Assembly (NCBI GenBank): GCA_017601145.1
Contig: JAFNIV010000001.1
Span: forward strand, 39,899-103,898
DNA: 64,000 nt
DNA from: Candidatus Brockarchaeota archaeon
GTDB taxonomy: Archaea > Thermoproteota > EX4484-205 > JAAOZO01
Direction: 5' to 3'
Below, piece by piece: positions 29,258 through 38,913 of this stretch. Each line of letters begins with the position of its first letter. Position 1 is the first letter of the stretch. The notes beneath the pieces were generated by a model. The model saw nothing but the letters and a program-made list of their open reading frames with translations. It made no database searches and had not been told where the DNA came from. The position numbers and the translations under genes are program-made.

Positions 29258-32158
29258 TTACTCTAAGATGAAAGAAGGTCTAAGAGGTTCACTAAGCTTA
29301 GCTTTCTCATAGGGAGCGGCTTCTTTTGAGTCCTCTTTAATTATTTTTACTTCTTCTAACTCGAGGTCTTTCTTTAAGAAATTGCTTGAAGAAATTAGGA
29401 ATTCATCTTCCGTTATTTTGTCTAAAGCGTTCATAAAAGTATCAAAACCCATTGATCTAATTTTTTCAACGAGCCTAAGAACACTCTTTGGGAGATCCTT
29501 GTAACTTATGCTGCTTGTCCTATCTTTAAATGCGACCATAACTTCTTTTATTATCTCATTATCTCTCTTACCTTCTGCGAATTTAAGAGCCACAAACCTT
29601 GCTATTTCCCGTTTTTGTTCGGATGCTACAAAGATCTTTATTTTGCTTGGTTTCTCTTTCATAATCTTCTTAACGTTTTGGATATCGCTAAGCAAAGAAT
29701 CAAGGTAGTCTTCTTTTAGGTTTGCTAGTTTATTTTCTATAAAGTCTTCTTCTCTTGGCCACCTTTCCTTAACTACAAGTGAGTTGTTTCCTAAAATTCG
29801 CCACAGCTCTTCAGCAAAGTGAGGTGTAAATGGAGCCATCATAACCACCCAAGCATTAAGAGCTTTCTTTAAAGTTGGAGTTAATGTAAGTTCTTGTCTT
29901 CTTCTTACGTATCGTTTTAACGTATTCCTAAAATTAAAGAAAATCTCAACAGCAGCTTTTCTAATCGCAACTTCATTAAGTGAAGTTATTGCAGTTTTTA
30001 TGTGTTCTCTAACTTTTGATGAGAGCCAAAGGTCTAACTCAGTATCATTTTCGCTTACTTTCGCACCTGAAAGCATCAAAAAAGATTCATATATATTATT
30101 TAAATTTTGGAAAGCTGAATTTACAACTTCGTCGTTCCAATCTGGATCATCTAATCCATCAGCAGAAATTAAGCACGTAAGACGAACCACGTCAGCACCA
30201 TACTTTTTAATTGCATCCTTTATAGAAACGAATATTCCTTTTGACTTGTGCATTGGCTGTCCTCCTAACTTCATGAAGCCATTAACAGCTATGCCTTTTG
30301 GCCATTTGTCCTCTGGAAATATTGCAACATGATGAAATATGTAGAAGGTTAAATGATTTGCAATGAGGTCTTTACCGGAATTTCTAAGATCCACAGGATA
30401 CCAGTAATCAAATTCCTTTCTTATGCTTTCCAAAAGAGATTCTTCAATGTTTGAGCGTCTTGCAACATCCTTTGGATTCCCTTTTCCTAATATAACATAG
30501 TCAAAAAACTCTAAAGTAAGATTGCTGGACTTTAAGTATCCCTGATTTACGAATTTTGAAATTATGTAATAAGCCATGTAAATAGTTGAATCACTAAGGG
30601 TTTCTATCAAGTACTTATCATCCCAAGGAAGCTTTGTCCCAAGCCCGGAAGTTCTCACAAAAGCCCAATCATCATACCAATCTATGAACCACTCAAAGTT
30701 AATTCTTGCTTCTTCTGGAAAGATCCTCATCTTAGAGAGACAGCGCTTTGCCTTTTCTTTCCACTCTTTATTCGAGTAATCTAGCAAATACTGATCTGGA
30801 AGAATTTTTACATAGGTTCTTGTACCACACCTGCAAATAACGGGTGTTGGAAGTTCAAGCATTTCATCTGCAAGTCCTTTTTCCTTGAGGACTTCAGCAA
30901 CTTTTACTTTTGCATCCTTAACTAGCAATCCTTTAAATTCTCCAGTATTTTCAAGAAGAACACCATGCAAGAATTCTTCTCTATAGACCTCTGAAGTTGC
31001 CCTTTCAAGGTTAGGATCATTTTGGTTTTGTATTCCTAGTTCTTTCACTATAACCTCTGAAGGATTAATTCCAAACCTTTCAGTTTTAATAAGTGATATT
31101 GGTTGAAGGCCATCAACTATACTAGAGTCAAGATTAAATTTCTTAAGCACTTCTTTATTCTTTTTTAAATCAACCAAAGCCATGTAGTCATAAGGCGCAT
31201 GCGCAGGAACACTGTAAACAACACCTGTTGCTAAGTCTGGATCAACAAAAGAAGCAGGAAGAATTGGAACTTCTTTCCCAGTTAATGGAGTTAAAACATA
31301 TTTCCCTAAGAGCAAAGAACCATTAAATGAACTTATAACTTCTACATCTCTTAATTGATCCTTAAGCTTCTCAACGCAACTCTTGCTAACTATCCACTTC
31401 TCTCCATTAACTCTAGCTTCAACGTAGTCAGCATTAGGATTCAGCCAAACATTTGTTATGCCAAAGATAGTCTCTGGCCTAAGAGTTGCAGCTACTAGAA
31501 AAGCATCACTATCTTTTAACTTATACTTGACCAAATTAAAAATTATTGGGAAGACACCTTCTCCTGAAAGACGATCATGATCTCCTGTGACACTTTTACA
31601 CCTAGGACACCAAACAACAGGATGTTTTCCCCTCTTTATATATCCCCCTTCTTTTAACTTAAAGTATTGCCACTCTACATACTTACTATAGCATTGATCA
31701 TCACTTGTTGTATGAAATTCCCTTCTCCAGTCTATTCCAATTCCAAGTTTTTTAATCGCTTCTCTATTATTTTCGGTAAAGTATCTAGCCATAAAGAATG
31801 GATCTTCAAATTTATATATTATCTCTTCTGGGACGCCATCTATATCTCTAAGTATTTTTATTGTTTGTTGATCCCTCCTTTTTATTCTATCAGAAACTCC
31901 CGCTATTGTAACTCCTGTCCAATGCCATGCAAATGGAAAAAGTACATTATAGCCCATATGCCTTTTAAACCTCGAAATAACATCGAGTCTTGTTAAGGTA
32001 TATGCAGTTCCAATGTGTACTGAGCCGCTCATGTATGGAAATGGAAACGTGACGAAAAACTTCTCCTTAGTAAAATCTACTTCTGCATTGTAAACTTGGC
32101 TTTCTTCCCAAGTTTTTTGCCACTTTCTTTCGATTTCATGAAAGTTAAGCTTTTGCAA
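29258..32158 (-). CDS. leuS: leucyl-tRNA synthetase
   Basis: FPYMSGSVHIGTAYT (HIGH) and KMSKS-like HKSKG; archaeal LeuRS architecture. Confidence 0.95.
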   Translation of the reverse strand: MQKLNFHEIERKWQKTWEESQVYNAEVDFTKEKFFVTFPFPYMSGSVHIGTAYTLTRLDVISRFKRHMGYNVLFPFAWHWTGVTIAGVSDRIKRRDQQTIKILRDIDGVPEEIIYKFEDPFFMARYFTENNREAIKKLGIGIDWRREFHTTSDDQCYSKYVEWQYFKLKEGGYIKRGKHPVVWCPRCKSVTGDHDRLSGEGVFPIIFNLVKYKLKDSDAFLVAATLRPETIFGITNVWLNPNADYVEARVNGEKWIVSKSCVEKLKDQLRDVEVISSFNGSLLLGKYVLTPLTGKEVPILPASFVDPDLATGVVYSVPAHAPYDYMALVDLKKNKEVLKKFNLDSSIVDGLQPISLIKTERFGINPSEVIVKELGIQNQNDPNLERATSEVYREEFLHGVLLENTGEFKGLLVKDAKVKVAEVLKEKGLADEMLELPTPVICRCGTRTYVKILPDQYLLDYSNKEWKEKAKRCLSKMRIFPEEARINFEWFIDWYDDWAFVRTSGLGTKLPWDDKYLIETLSDSTIYMAYYIISKFVNQGYLKSSNLTLEFFDYVILGKGNPKDVARRSNIEESLLESIRKEFDYWYPVDLRNSGKDLIANHLTFYIFHHVAIFPEDKWPKGIAVNGFMKLGGQPMHKSKGIFVSIKDAIKKYGADVVRLTCLISADGLDDPDWNDEVVNSAFQNLNNIYESFLMLSGAKVSENDTELDLWLSSKVREHIKTAITSLNEVAIRKAAVEIFFNFRNTLKRYVRRRQELTLTPTLKKALNAWVVMMAPFTPHFAEELWRILGNNSLVVKERWPREEDFIENKLANLKEDYLDSLLSDIQNVKKIMKEKPSKIKIFVASEQKREIARFVALKFAEGKRDNEIIKEVMVAFKDRTSSISYKDLPKSVLRLVEKIRSMGFDTFMNALDKITEDEFLISSSNFLKKDLELEEVKIIKEDSKEAAPYEKAKLSEPLRPSFILE

Positions 32159-34922
32159 TTTTTTCGCCTCCTTCTATACCAAAAATTAACAAACCTAACA
32201 CCCTCTGTTTAAGTCTTTCTAAGTCGATGTTATTTACTAAACCACCTTTACCAAACTTGTCTTTTCCACCACCTCCTCCTCCGTATTCTTTTCCTATTAT
32301 CTTAGCTAGATCTCCAGCCCTTAACTTTGAAGGTATTTTTGATTCTTTGCCGTAAACTATTACGAAGTCGTTTGGGATAGACATTGTAGATAGGATAAAA
32401 CATACAGAAGCCTCGTCCAATTTAGAAACGTTTTCTCCTATCTTTATTATTTCATCTAGGTTGTACTGATTTGCCACATAAAATATGAAGTTGAAACCTT
32501 CTTTTCGCTCTGCCTTATTCACAAGTGAAACTGAAACTTCTTTTATTTCTTTTTCCTTATACTCTTCAACCTTAGACTTAAGCTCTTCGAGTTCCTTTAG
32601 AAAGTTCGTAGATTGTTCTAACAGTTTCAACTTACTTACCTTAAGTAATTTTTCTAATTTTCTTACAATATTTTCATCTTCTTGTAGTAACTTAAGTGAG
32701 CTTAATCCAGAAGTAAATATTAACCTAACTACACCATCTTGGATCTTCTCTGCATGAATTATCTTTATTAAACCAATTTGACCAGTGTTTTCTACATGCA
32801 AACCACCACAAGCTTCTACTTCGTAATTTCCAATCGATACGATTCTTATTTCCTTTGCTGGTACAACACCACCTTGATATATCCTAAAACCATACCTTCT
32901 TTCAGCCTCAGTTCTCATAAGATATTCTATCTTAACAGGAAGAGCTTTTAAAACAAGTTCATTGGCCAATTTTTCAATCTTTTCTATCTCCTCTTCAGTT
33001 AATCCTTCGTAATGAGTTATATCTAATCTAGACTCATTTACATCTTTTTGCGCTCCATGTTGCCAAACATGCGCACCAAGTATGTTTCGAGAAGCCCAGT
33101 TAATGATGTGTGTTGCAGTATGAGCTCTTCTTAGAGCCCATCTCCTTTCCATGTCAACTCTTAACTTTACTTTTTCACCTACCTTAGGAAGGTTTCCTTC
33201 TACAAAGTGTAGTATTCTGTTTTTATAATTTATGACATTAGTTACATTTAGTTTTTCTCCGCTTTCTCTTTCCATCGTTCCTTTATCACTTGGTTGTCCT
33301 CCGCCTTCTGGGTAGAATATTGTTTCCCCGAGCAACACTATGTTTGGCTCAAACACACCCAAAACTGTAGCAGAAAATTCTTCTAAATTTGGATCCTCAT
33401 AGTATTTCTTTTTTGTTTCTTCGTAATTGAGAATCTCCTTTGGAAACTCTTGCTCCTTAACTTGAGTCACTAAATTTTTTGCATGCCGAGCAGCTATGTT
33501 TTTGTAAAAGTCAACTGGAATTTCAACTGAAATCCCTCTTGTAAACTGAAGAACATCGTTAACTTCTTCTGGAGTAAAGCCATGAGAATCATAAAGCTCT
33601 ACGAGTTTTTCTGGAGTTAATAAATAGTTTTTTGAAGCATCAAGTTCTTTAAGGATTAAAGAAGAAGTACGTTCATAATTTCTTTTGTACTTTTGAAACT
33701 CAACAGAAGCAACCTTTATTATTTCATCTTTCTGTTCTCCTAAAGTTCTAAACCACCTCGACCAATAGTTAACCTGAAGATCAAGTAAAGGAATGAGATC
33801 ATCAAGAATTCCTAAAGAGCGCATATTTCTTGCAATCCTTCTAAATAAAAGCCTTGCAAGATAACCAACTCCAACATTTGAAGGAACAACACCTTCAGAA
33901 AGTATAAAAACAAGACTTTTTGAATGATCTACGATCTTAAAAGCCTTCTCAAGAGGCGATATTTGTTTCTCTAAGAATTCGGGCTTAACGTTAAGTACTT
34001 TCGCTACCTGAGTTCTGATTTGAGATAAGGGTAAAGTGGGATCAACTCCTGAAAGAGCTACTACATATTTTTTAATTAAGTCTTCATCATAAGATATCTT
34101 CCCTTCCTCTAATATGTACTGTATTGCTTTTGGATGTACAACGAACATTGAACTTAATGCGCCTGAAGCAACCCAAAGGAATCTTTCTATCCCATATCCT
34201 GTATCTACGGTTCTTATTGGCAATTCGGATAATGAACCATCTCTTTCAACTTTAAACCTCATGAATACTAAAGTTGCAACTTCTAGGCCTCCAACTATTA
34301 CTTCAAAACAAGGACCAGCATTTCCTCCGCCGGACCAGTATGACTCTTTGTATAGAATTTTTTCTCTAGGGATTTTCATAATTTTTGTGATAAACTCATA
34401 AGAGTAGCGCACTGTTTCATCTTTCCAGTAAACTTCATGAGAACTATCGTTAAATGCATGATGCCCACCCATTTCAAATATACTCATATGCCTTCCGAAT
34501 GTAGTGCCAACGTTATCAAGGTCAAGCAATCTAATGCAGGGTTGAGAAACAACTAAAGGATTAGCAGGAGGAGGGATCATGCCTTCTGTAACATAAGGTT
34601 GAAAGTCCACTATGCTAGCATCCGTTAGATAGAGGTCACTTCTCCATCTAGCAACAACAGGATAAGGATCTATAACTTTATGACTTTTGGAACTGAAAAA
34701 ACCAAGGAAGAGGTTTCTAACCTCTTCCAGAGAGCTTGTTCTGTAACCTATTGGATTATCGATGAATTCATATTTTACTGTTGGGGATTCTCCACACTCG
34801 CCTTTGAATTCTTGAGGGACCCAGTAGTACTCACCTTCCTTTTCACATAACCTTCTTTCGTAGCCTAGTTCTTTAAAAACGCTAAGCCTGTATTCTTCTT
34901 CACCAAACCTTCCTTTTGACAT
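32145..34922 (-). CDS. alaS: alanyl-tRNA synthetase
   Basis: RRAHTATHIINWASRNILG; EACGGLHVENTGQIG; FYPEGGGQPSDKG. Confidence 0.96.
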   Translation of the reverse strand: MSKGRFGEEEYRLSVFKELGYERRLCEKEGEYYWVPQEFKGECGESPTVKYEFIDNPIGYRTSSLEEVRNLFLGFFSSKSHKVIDPYPVVARWRSDLYLTDASIVDFQPYVTEGMIPPPANPLVVSQPCIRLLDLDNVGTTFGRHMSIFEMGGHHAFNDSSHEVYWKDETVRYSYEFITKIMKIPREKILYKESYWSGGGNAGPCFEVIVGGLEVATLVFMRFKVERDGSLSELPIRTVDTGYGIERFLWVASGALSSMFVVHPKAIQYILEEGKISYDEDLIKKYVVALSGVDPTLPLSQIRTQVAKVLNVKPEFLEKQISPLEKAFKIVDHSKSLVFILSEGVVPSNVGVGYLARLLFRRIARNMRSLGILDDLIPLLDLQVNYWSRWFRTLGEQKDEIIKVASVEFQKYKRNYERTSSLILKELDASKNYLLTPEKLVELYDSHGFTPEEVNDVLQFTRGISVEIPVDFYKNIAARHAKNLVTQVKEQEFPKEILNYEETKKKYYEDPNLEEFSATVLGVFEPNIVLLGETIFYPEGGGQPSDKGTMERESGEKLNVTNVINYKNRILHFVEGNLPKVGEKVKLRVDMERRWALRRAHTATHIINWASRNILGAHVWQHGAQKDVNESRLDITHYEGLTEEEIEKIEKLANELVLKALPVKIEYLMRTEAERRYGFRIYQGGVVPAKEIRIVSIGNYEVEACGGLHVENTGQIGLIKIIHAEKIQDGVVRLIFTSGLSSLKLLQEDENIVRKLEKLLKVSKLKLLEQSTNFLKELEELKSKVEEYKEKEIKEVSVSLVNKAERKEGFNFIFYVANQYNLDEIIKIGENVSKLDEASVCFILSTMSIPNDFVIVYGKESKIPSKLRAGDLAKIIGKEYGGGGGGKDKFGKGGLVNNIDLERLKQRVLGLLIFGIEGGEKIAKA

Positions 34923-34975
34923 AACTTAGCTTCTTTTGACAGTAAATATGATTTAAAACCTTTTTGTTAATAGTA

Positions 34976-35082
34976 TGCGGCAGCCGGGATTTGAACCCGG
35001 GCCAACAGCGTGGCAGGCTGCTTTTAGGTCTAAAGATGTCCTTCCAGTTGCAACAGCAATTACCAGGCTAGACTACTGCCGC
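34976..35082 (-). tRNA. tRNA-Gly(GCC) with two short introns (D-loop and between positions 25/26)
   Basis: 107-nt gene with a complete 73-nt cloverleaf after removing ATTGCTGTTGCAACTGGAA (19 nt) and ATCTTTAGACCTAAA (15 nt). Confidence 0.88.
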
Positions 35083-35299
35083 ATAAAAAATTTTTACGGA
35101 ATAAGGTAAATAAAAATCTTACTCTTTAACTAAAACTAAACATTAAGAACTTATTTATTAAGTACTGACTAAGCGACTACTTTACAAGCAAGGGCTAGCA
35201 AAAAGCTCTTTCTTAGCTATTCGCTTGTACGATTTTTCAGAGAAGAAAAACTATAACGACATTACGAATATTTTAAAAAAAGCAATTAAACGAGTTACC

Positions 35300-35540
35300 T
35301 TTTTTCTTTTAGTTCAAACTCATACAAACGTCGTCTTTTGATACGCATTTCGTTTATAAGATGGTCTTCCAATTCAAGTGAATTTATTGATTGAGGCTTC
35401 TATGAACATTGAAACTTCGATTGCTTCTTTTTTGAGAAATAGATTTACTAAGTATTCTAATACATTGATCTCATGCTTTGCAAGCAGCTTAATACAGAAG
35501 TAAGTGTACCAGTTTGCTAACTTAAGTTTAGTCTAAGACT
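35300..35540 (-). pseudogene. decayed ORF fragment
   Basis: One frame reads TKLKLANWYTYFCIKLLAKHEINVLEYLVNLFLKKEAIEVSMFIEASINKFT*, then another frame LELEDHLINEMRIKRRRLYEFELKEK. Confidence 0.3.
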
Positions 35541-35725
35541 ATTTGAAGAAAAACAAACCTCTAGCTTTACGCATTTAACTGAGACTTTGCTATCTTTGTA
35601 AAAGTTAAGATAGATTTCTCACTTTTCGGGAGAACTAAGAAGACTTAATCTAATGAACTTTTAGAAAGCTATTTTTATATTAACACCATAAACTTTCCCA
35701 TTCAAAAACAAAAGGCGTTAAGGTG

Positions 35726-35837
35726 CGGGCCCGGTGGGATTTCCAATCGATGTTTCTAAATTTTTGAACCCACGACAAACGGGTTTCTTTGGCTTGCCTT
35801 AAAAGCCCGCTGCTCTACCATGCTGAGCTACGGGCCC
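35726..35837 (-). tRNA. tRNA-Lys(TTT) with two introns (37/38 and T-loop 59/60)
   Basis: 112-nt gene with a 74-nt cloverleaf after removing AGGCAAGCCAAAGAA (15 nt) and AATTTAGAAACATCGATTGGAAA (23 nt, up to A-register). Confidence 0.9.
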
Positions 35838-35967
35838 GCTACGGCGAGTTCCTTCTTTGTACTACAAATTTAAATTTTTCTTCCTTAAAAAGGTCTAAGA
35901 ATCAGTTAAAACTGAAAGAAACAAAAACTTTTAATATTTATAAGATTAGTGCTTAAGCAGATAGCAG

Positions 35968-37518
35968 ATGGTTCTGTTTTCACTATGTTTCGAAGTGCAT
36001 CAGCCAAGAAGAATAAGAAAGGATTTTAGAAGTTGGAAGGCTAACAAAGTAAGCCCGAGTGAAGTTTTTGAAGCTTTTTTTGATTCAAAGCTAGACAAGG
36101 AAATTTTTGAAAGAGTATACAGTAAGTGCTACTTTCCAGCTACAAAAATTATTCATGATGTAATCTCAGAATTCTCAAACAAAGAGAAACCATTTAAAGT
36201 TTGCTATAGTTTTTCAGGAGTTTTTCTTGAACAACTTCAAAAGTTGCATCCTGAACTCTTAGATATTATAACAGAAATGGTAAAGACAAATCATGTAGAA
36301 CTTCTTTCTCAAACATATTACCACTCTTTAGCAAGCATTTATGTTAATGATCTCTCTGAGTTTAGGTATCAAGTTGAAGAACATAAAAAAACAATAAAAA
36401 AACTTTTTGGGTATGAAACAAAAATTTTTGAAAACACTGAACTTATATACAATAACTTAATTGCAAGAGAAGTTGCATCTTTAGGATTTGATGGAATAAT
36501 AACTGAAGGAGCCGATAGGATATTAAACGGGAAGTCTCCACATTTTCTGTATGTTTCTTCAAAAGCAAATATAAAAGTACTACTAAGAGACTACAGATTG
36601 TCAGACGATATAGCTTTTAGGTTCTCAAATAAGCAGTGGTCAGAGTATCCTTTAACAGCCTCCAAGTATGTTCAATGGGTTTCTAATATACCAGATCCTT
36701 TTGTCTTAGTTTTTGTTGATTATGAAACTTTTGGTGAACACCACTGGCCAGACTCAGGAATTCATAAGTTTTTGCAGGAGCTTCCTTACTACATTGATCA
36801 AAAGAATAACATAATTCCTTCTTTACCTAGAGAAATAGTAAGTAAAGTTCCTCCTTCAGGAGAAATAGATGTTGACGAAAATAGAGATACAATTTCTTGG
36901 GCAGATGTAAGTAGAGACTTATCAGCTTGGCTTGGAAATGAAATGCAAAAAACTATATTTAATGAAGTTTACGCAGAACATGAACTTAAACATGTGATAG
37001 AAGGACCACTAACTAAACTTTGGAGATACCTTCAAATTAGTGATAATTACTATTACATGTATACAGGTTATGGCGGACCAGCTGAAGTTCATAGATACTT
37101 TTCTGGTCCACTAGGCTTACCAGAAGACGTTTATTTCGCTTTTTCAAATGTTGTTTTTAAGTTCAAGGAACTGGTAAAAAAAGAAACACTTAAAAAAGAG
37201 AAGATACGCAAAATTTTATTGCTTGGGTTAAACAATGAAAAGGAATTTCGCTTTTCATTAAATAGAGATGTAGAACTTGGAGTTGCTGCAAGAGGTTACT
37301 TAGACTTTCTAGATGCATTAAATAGAGTATCAGCCATAAGTTTAGAATACCATACGTATAACTCTGATCTTGAAAAGTGGTTTTCGAGTTGTCTGAATGA
37401 CGAAGAAACAGCAAAGAAAATATCAAATCTAAGAAAGAAAAAGATTAGAGGTGAAAGACTGAGAAAAGAGTTGATTCGCATAATAGAAAGAAAAATAGAA
37501 AAAATAACAACTTTATAG
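35968..37518 (+). CDS. glycoside hydrolase family 57 protein (alpha-amylase-like)
   Basis: LCFEVHQPRRI; FENTELIYNN; FVDYETFGEHHWPDSGI. Confidence 0.88.
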   Translation: MVLFSLCFEVHQPRRIRKDFRSWKANKVSPSEVFEAFFDSKLDKEIFERVYSKCYFPATKIIHDVISEFSNKEKPFKVCYSFSGVFLEQLQKLHPELLDIITEMVKTNHVELLSQTYYHSLASIYVNDLSEFRYQVEEHKKTIKKLFGYETKIFENTELIYNNLIAREVASLGFDGIITEGADRILNGKSPHFLYVSSKANIKVLLRDYRLSDDIAFRFSNKQWSEYPLTASKYVQWVSNIPDPFVLVFVDYETFGEHHWPDSGIHKFLQELPYYIDQKNNIIPSLPREIVSKVPPSGEIDVDENRDTISWADVSRDLSAWLGNEMQKTIFNEVYAEHELKHVIEGPLTKLWRYLQISDNYYYMYTGYGGPAEVHRYFSGPLGLPEDVYFAFSNVVFKFKELVKKETLKKEKIRKILLLGLNNEKEFRFSLNRDVELGVAARGYLDFLDALNRVSAISLEYHTYNSDLEKWFSSCLNDEETAKKISNLRKKKIRGERLRKELIRIIERKIEKITTL

Positions 37519-37625
37519 AACCATGAACTAAAGTTGGATTATTTTATAAGACTCTTAGCAAAAAGAGGATTTTAGCTTAAACTAAAGCTTAAAAACTCTG
37601 GTGTTTCATACCTTTTAACGTAAAA

Positions 37626-38075
37626 TTGAGTATGATAGACGAGAAAGATGAAGTCATAATTAGCGCTTTAAGACAAGACTCAAATAAACCAATTTCTAGG
37701 CTATCAAAAGAAATTGGAATACCAAGAGCAACACTGCAAGATAGAATAAACAAGCTAGTTAAGCAGGGAATAATAAAGAAATTTACAATCATTCCTGACT
37801 TTGGGAAACTTGGCCGACCTGTAACTGCGTTCGTAATGGTCTCATTCCATCCTTCACCCGAAGTTTCTCAAAGAGAATTAGCAAAGCAAATTGCAACACT
37901 TCCAGAGGTTGAAGAAGTTCACTTAATTTCGGGGGAGTGGGATATTTTGGTAAAGATTAGGGTAAAGGATGTAGAATCTGCTGGCTCTTTTGTTATAGAT
38001 AAGATAAGGTCTATGAAAGGCGTAGAAAAAACAGAAACGTGTGTAAGTTTTGAGTGCGTAAAAGAAGGTCTGTAA
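37626..38075 (+). CDS. Lrp/AsnC family transcriptional regulator
   Basis: DEKDEVIISALRQDSNKPISRLSKEIGIPRATLQDRINKLVKQGII. Confidence 0.92.
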   Translation: MSMIDEKDEVIISALRQDSNKPISRLSKEIGIPRATLQDRINKLVKQGIIKKFTIIPDFGKLGRPVTAFVMVSFHPSPEVSQRELAKQIATLPEVEEVHLISGEWDILVKIRVKDVESAGSFVIDKIRSMKGVEKTETCVSFECVKEGL

Positions 38076-38078
38076 AAG

Positions 38079-38837
38079 CTAAGTTAGGTCACCACATGTA
38101 CAAAATGCCTCATGCAAGAGGCTATAAAGTTCATCAAGACCATCCTTACTTAAGGCAGAAGTGAAGATCAATCGTTGAACCCAAGGTACATTCGCTATCA
38201 GCTTAACTAGTTCTGAAGCAACATCTTTTAGCGTACCTATATCTTCCTTTTCGATTTCCTTAGCTAAAAAATCAGGTTCAGAAACTAACTTAGAGACAAA
38301 ACTCTTGTTTACTAGATCGCTTTTGCTGACGACTAGAACTATAGGTACGCTCATTCTTAGTTTTGTAATTACTGAAAGCAATAAAGCAGCTGCAAGACCA
38401 GAAGGAGAATTTAGAAGCCATGGATCTATTAGAAATACACCAACTGTACTTCTAATTTTTCTTAGTTTATTTAAAATGAAAGGACCCGAAGGATGAAAAA
38501 CGAAAACTTCCATTTGCCCAGGAGTATCGTAAATTATAACATCAGCACCCTCCTGCAACCTTGATAAAACTACTTCAACTTCACTAAACCTTCTTTGAAT
38601 TATTTCCATGGCTTTTAAAGTAGCACCATTTGGACCTAGGTTTTCCTTTATCATAAGATCTCTAACAGAAACCATTCTTCGAATGTCATAATCAAAAGTA
38701 TAAGTTACATTTTCTGCTCCAGGGTCAAGGTTTATAACTCTAACTGAAAAACCATATTTTTCCTTTAGCCATTGTTGGAGCGTAATTGTTAAACTTGTTT
38801 TTCCGCTGCCTGCAGTACCAAGTAAAACTACTTGCAA
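38079..38837 (-). CDS. GPN-loop GTPase
   Basis: LGTAGSGKTSLT; NLGPNGATLKAMEI (GPN); DTPGQMEVF; SKSDL. Confidence 0.92.
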   Translation of the reverse strand: MQVVLLGTAGSGKTSLTITLQQWLKEKYGFSVRVINLDPGAENVTYTFDYDIRRMVSVRDLMIKENLGPNGATLKAMEIIQRRFSEVEVVLSRLQEGADVIIYDTPGQMEVFVFHPSGPFILNKLRKIRSTVGVFLIDPWLLNSPSGLAAALLLSVITKLRMSVPIVLVVSKSDLVNKSFVSKLVSEPDFLAKEIEKEDIGTLKDVASELVKLIANVPWVQRLIFTSALSKDGLDELYSLLHEAFCTCGDLT

Positions 38838-38913
38838 TTTTTAGCTAAACTAAAGCAAGAGAGCACTATAAAAAGCTTCAGACAAAAAACTTAAGAAAGC
38901 TACGCTAAGGAGC

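Noticed and set aside
31667-31996. Antisense ORFs over leuS, alaS, nrdJ, livF and other long genes
   Set aside because: They overlap well-supported CDSs on the opposite strand and show no family motifs; byproducts of AT-rich coding sequence
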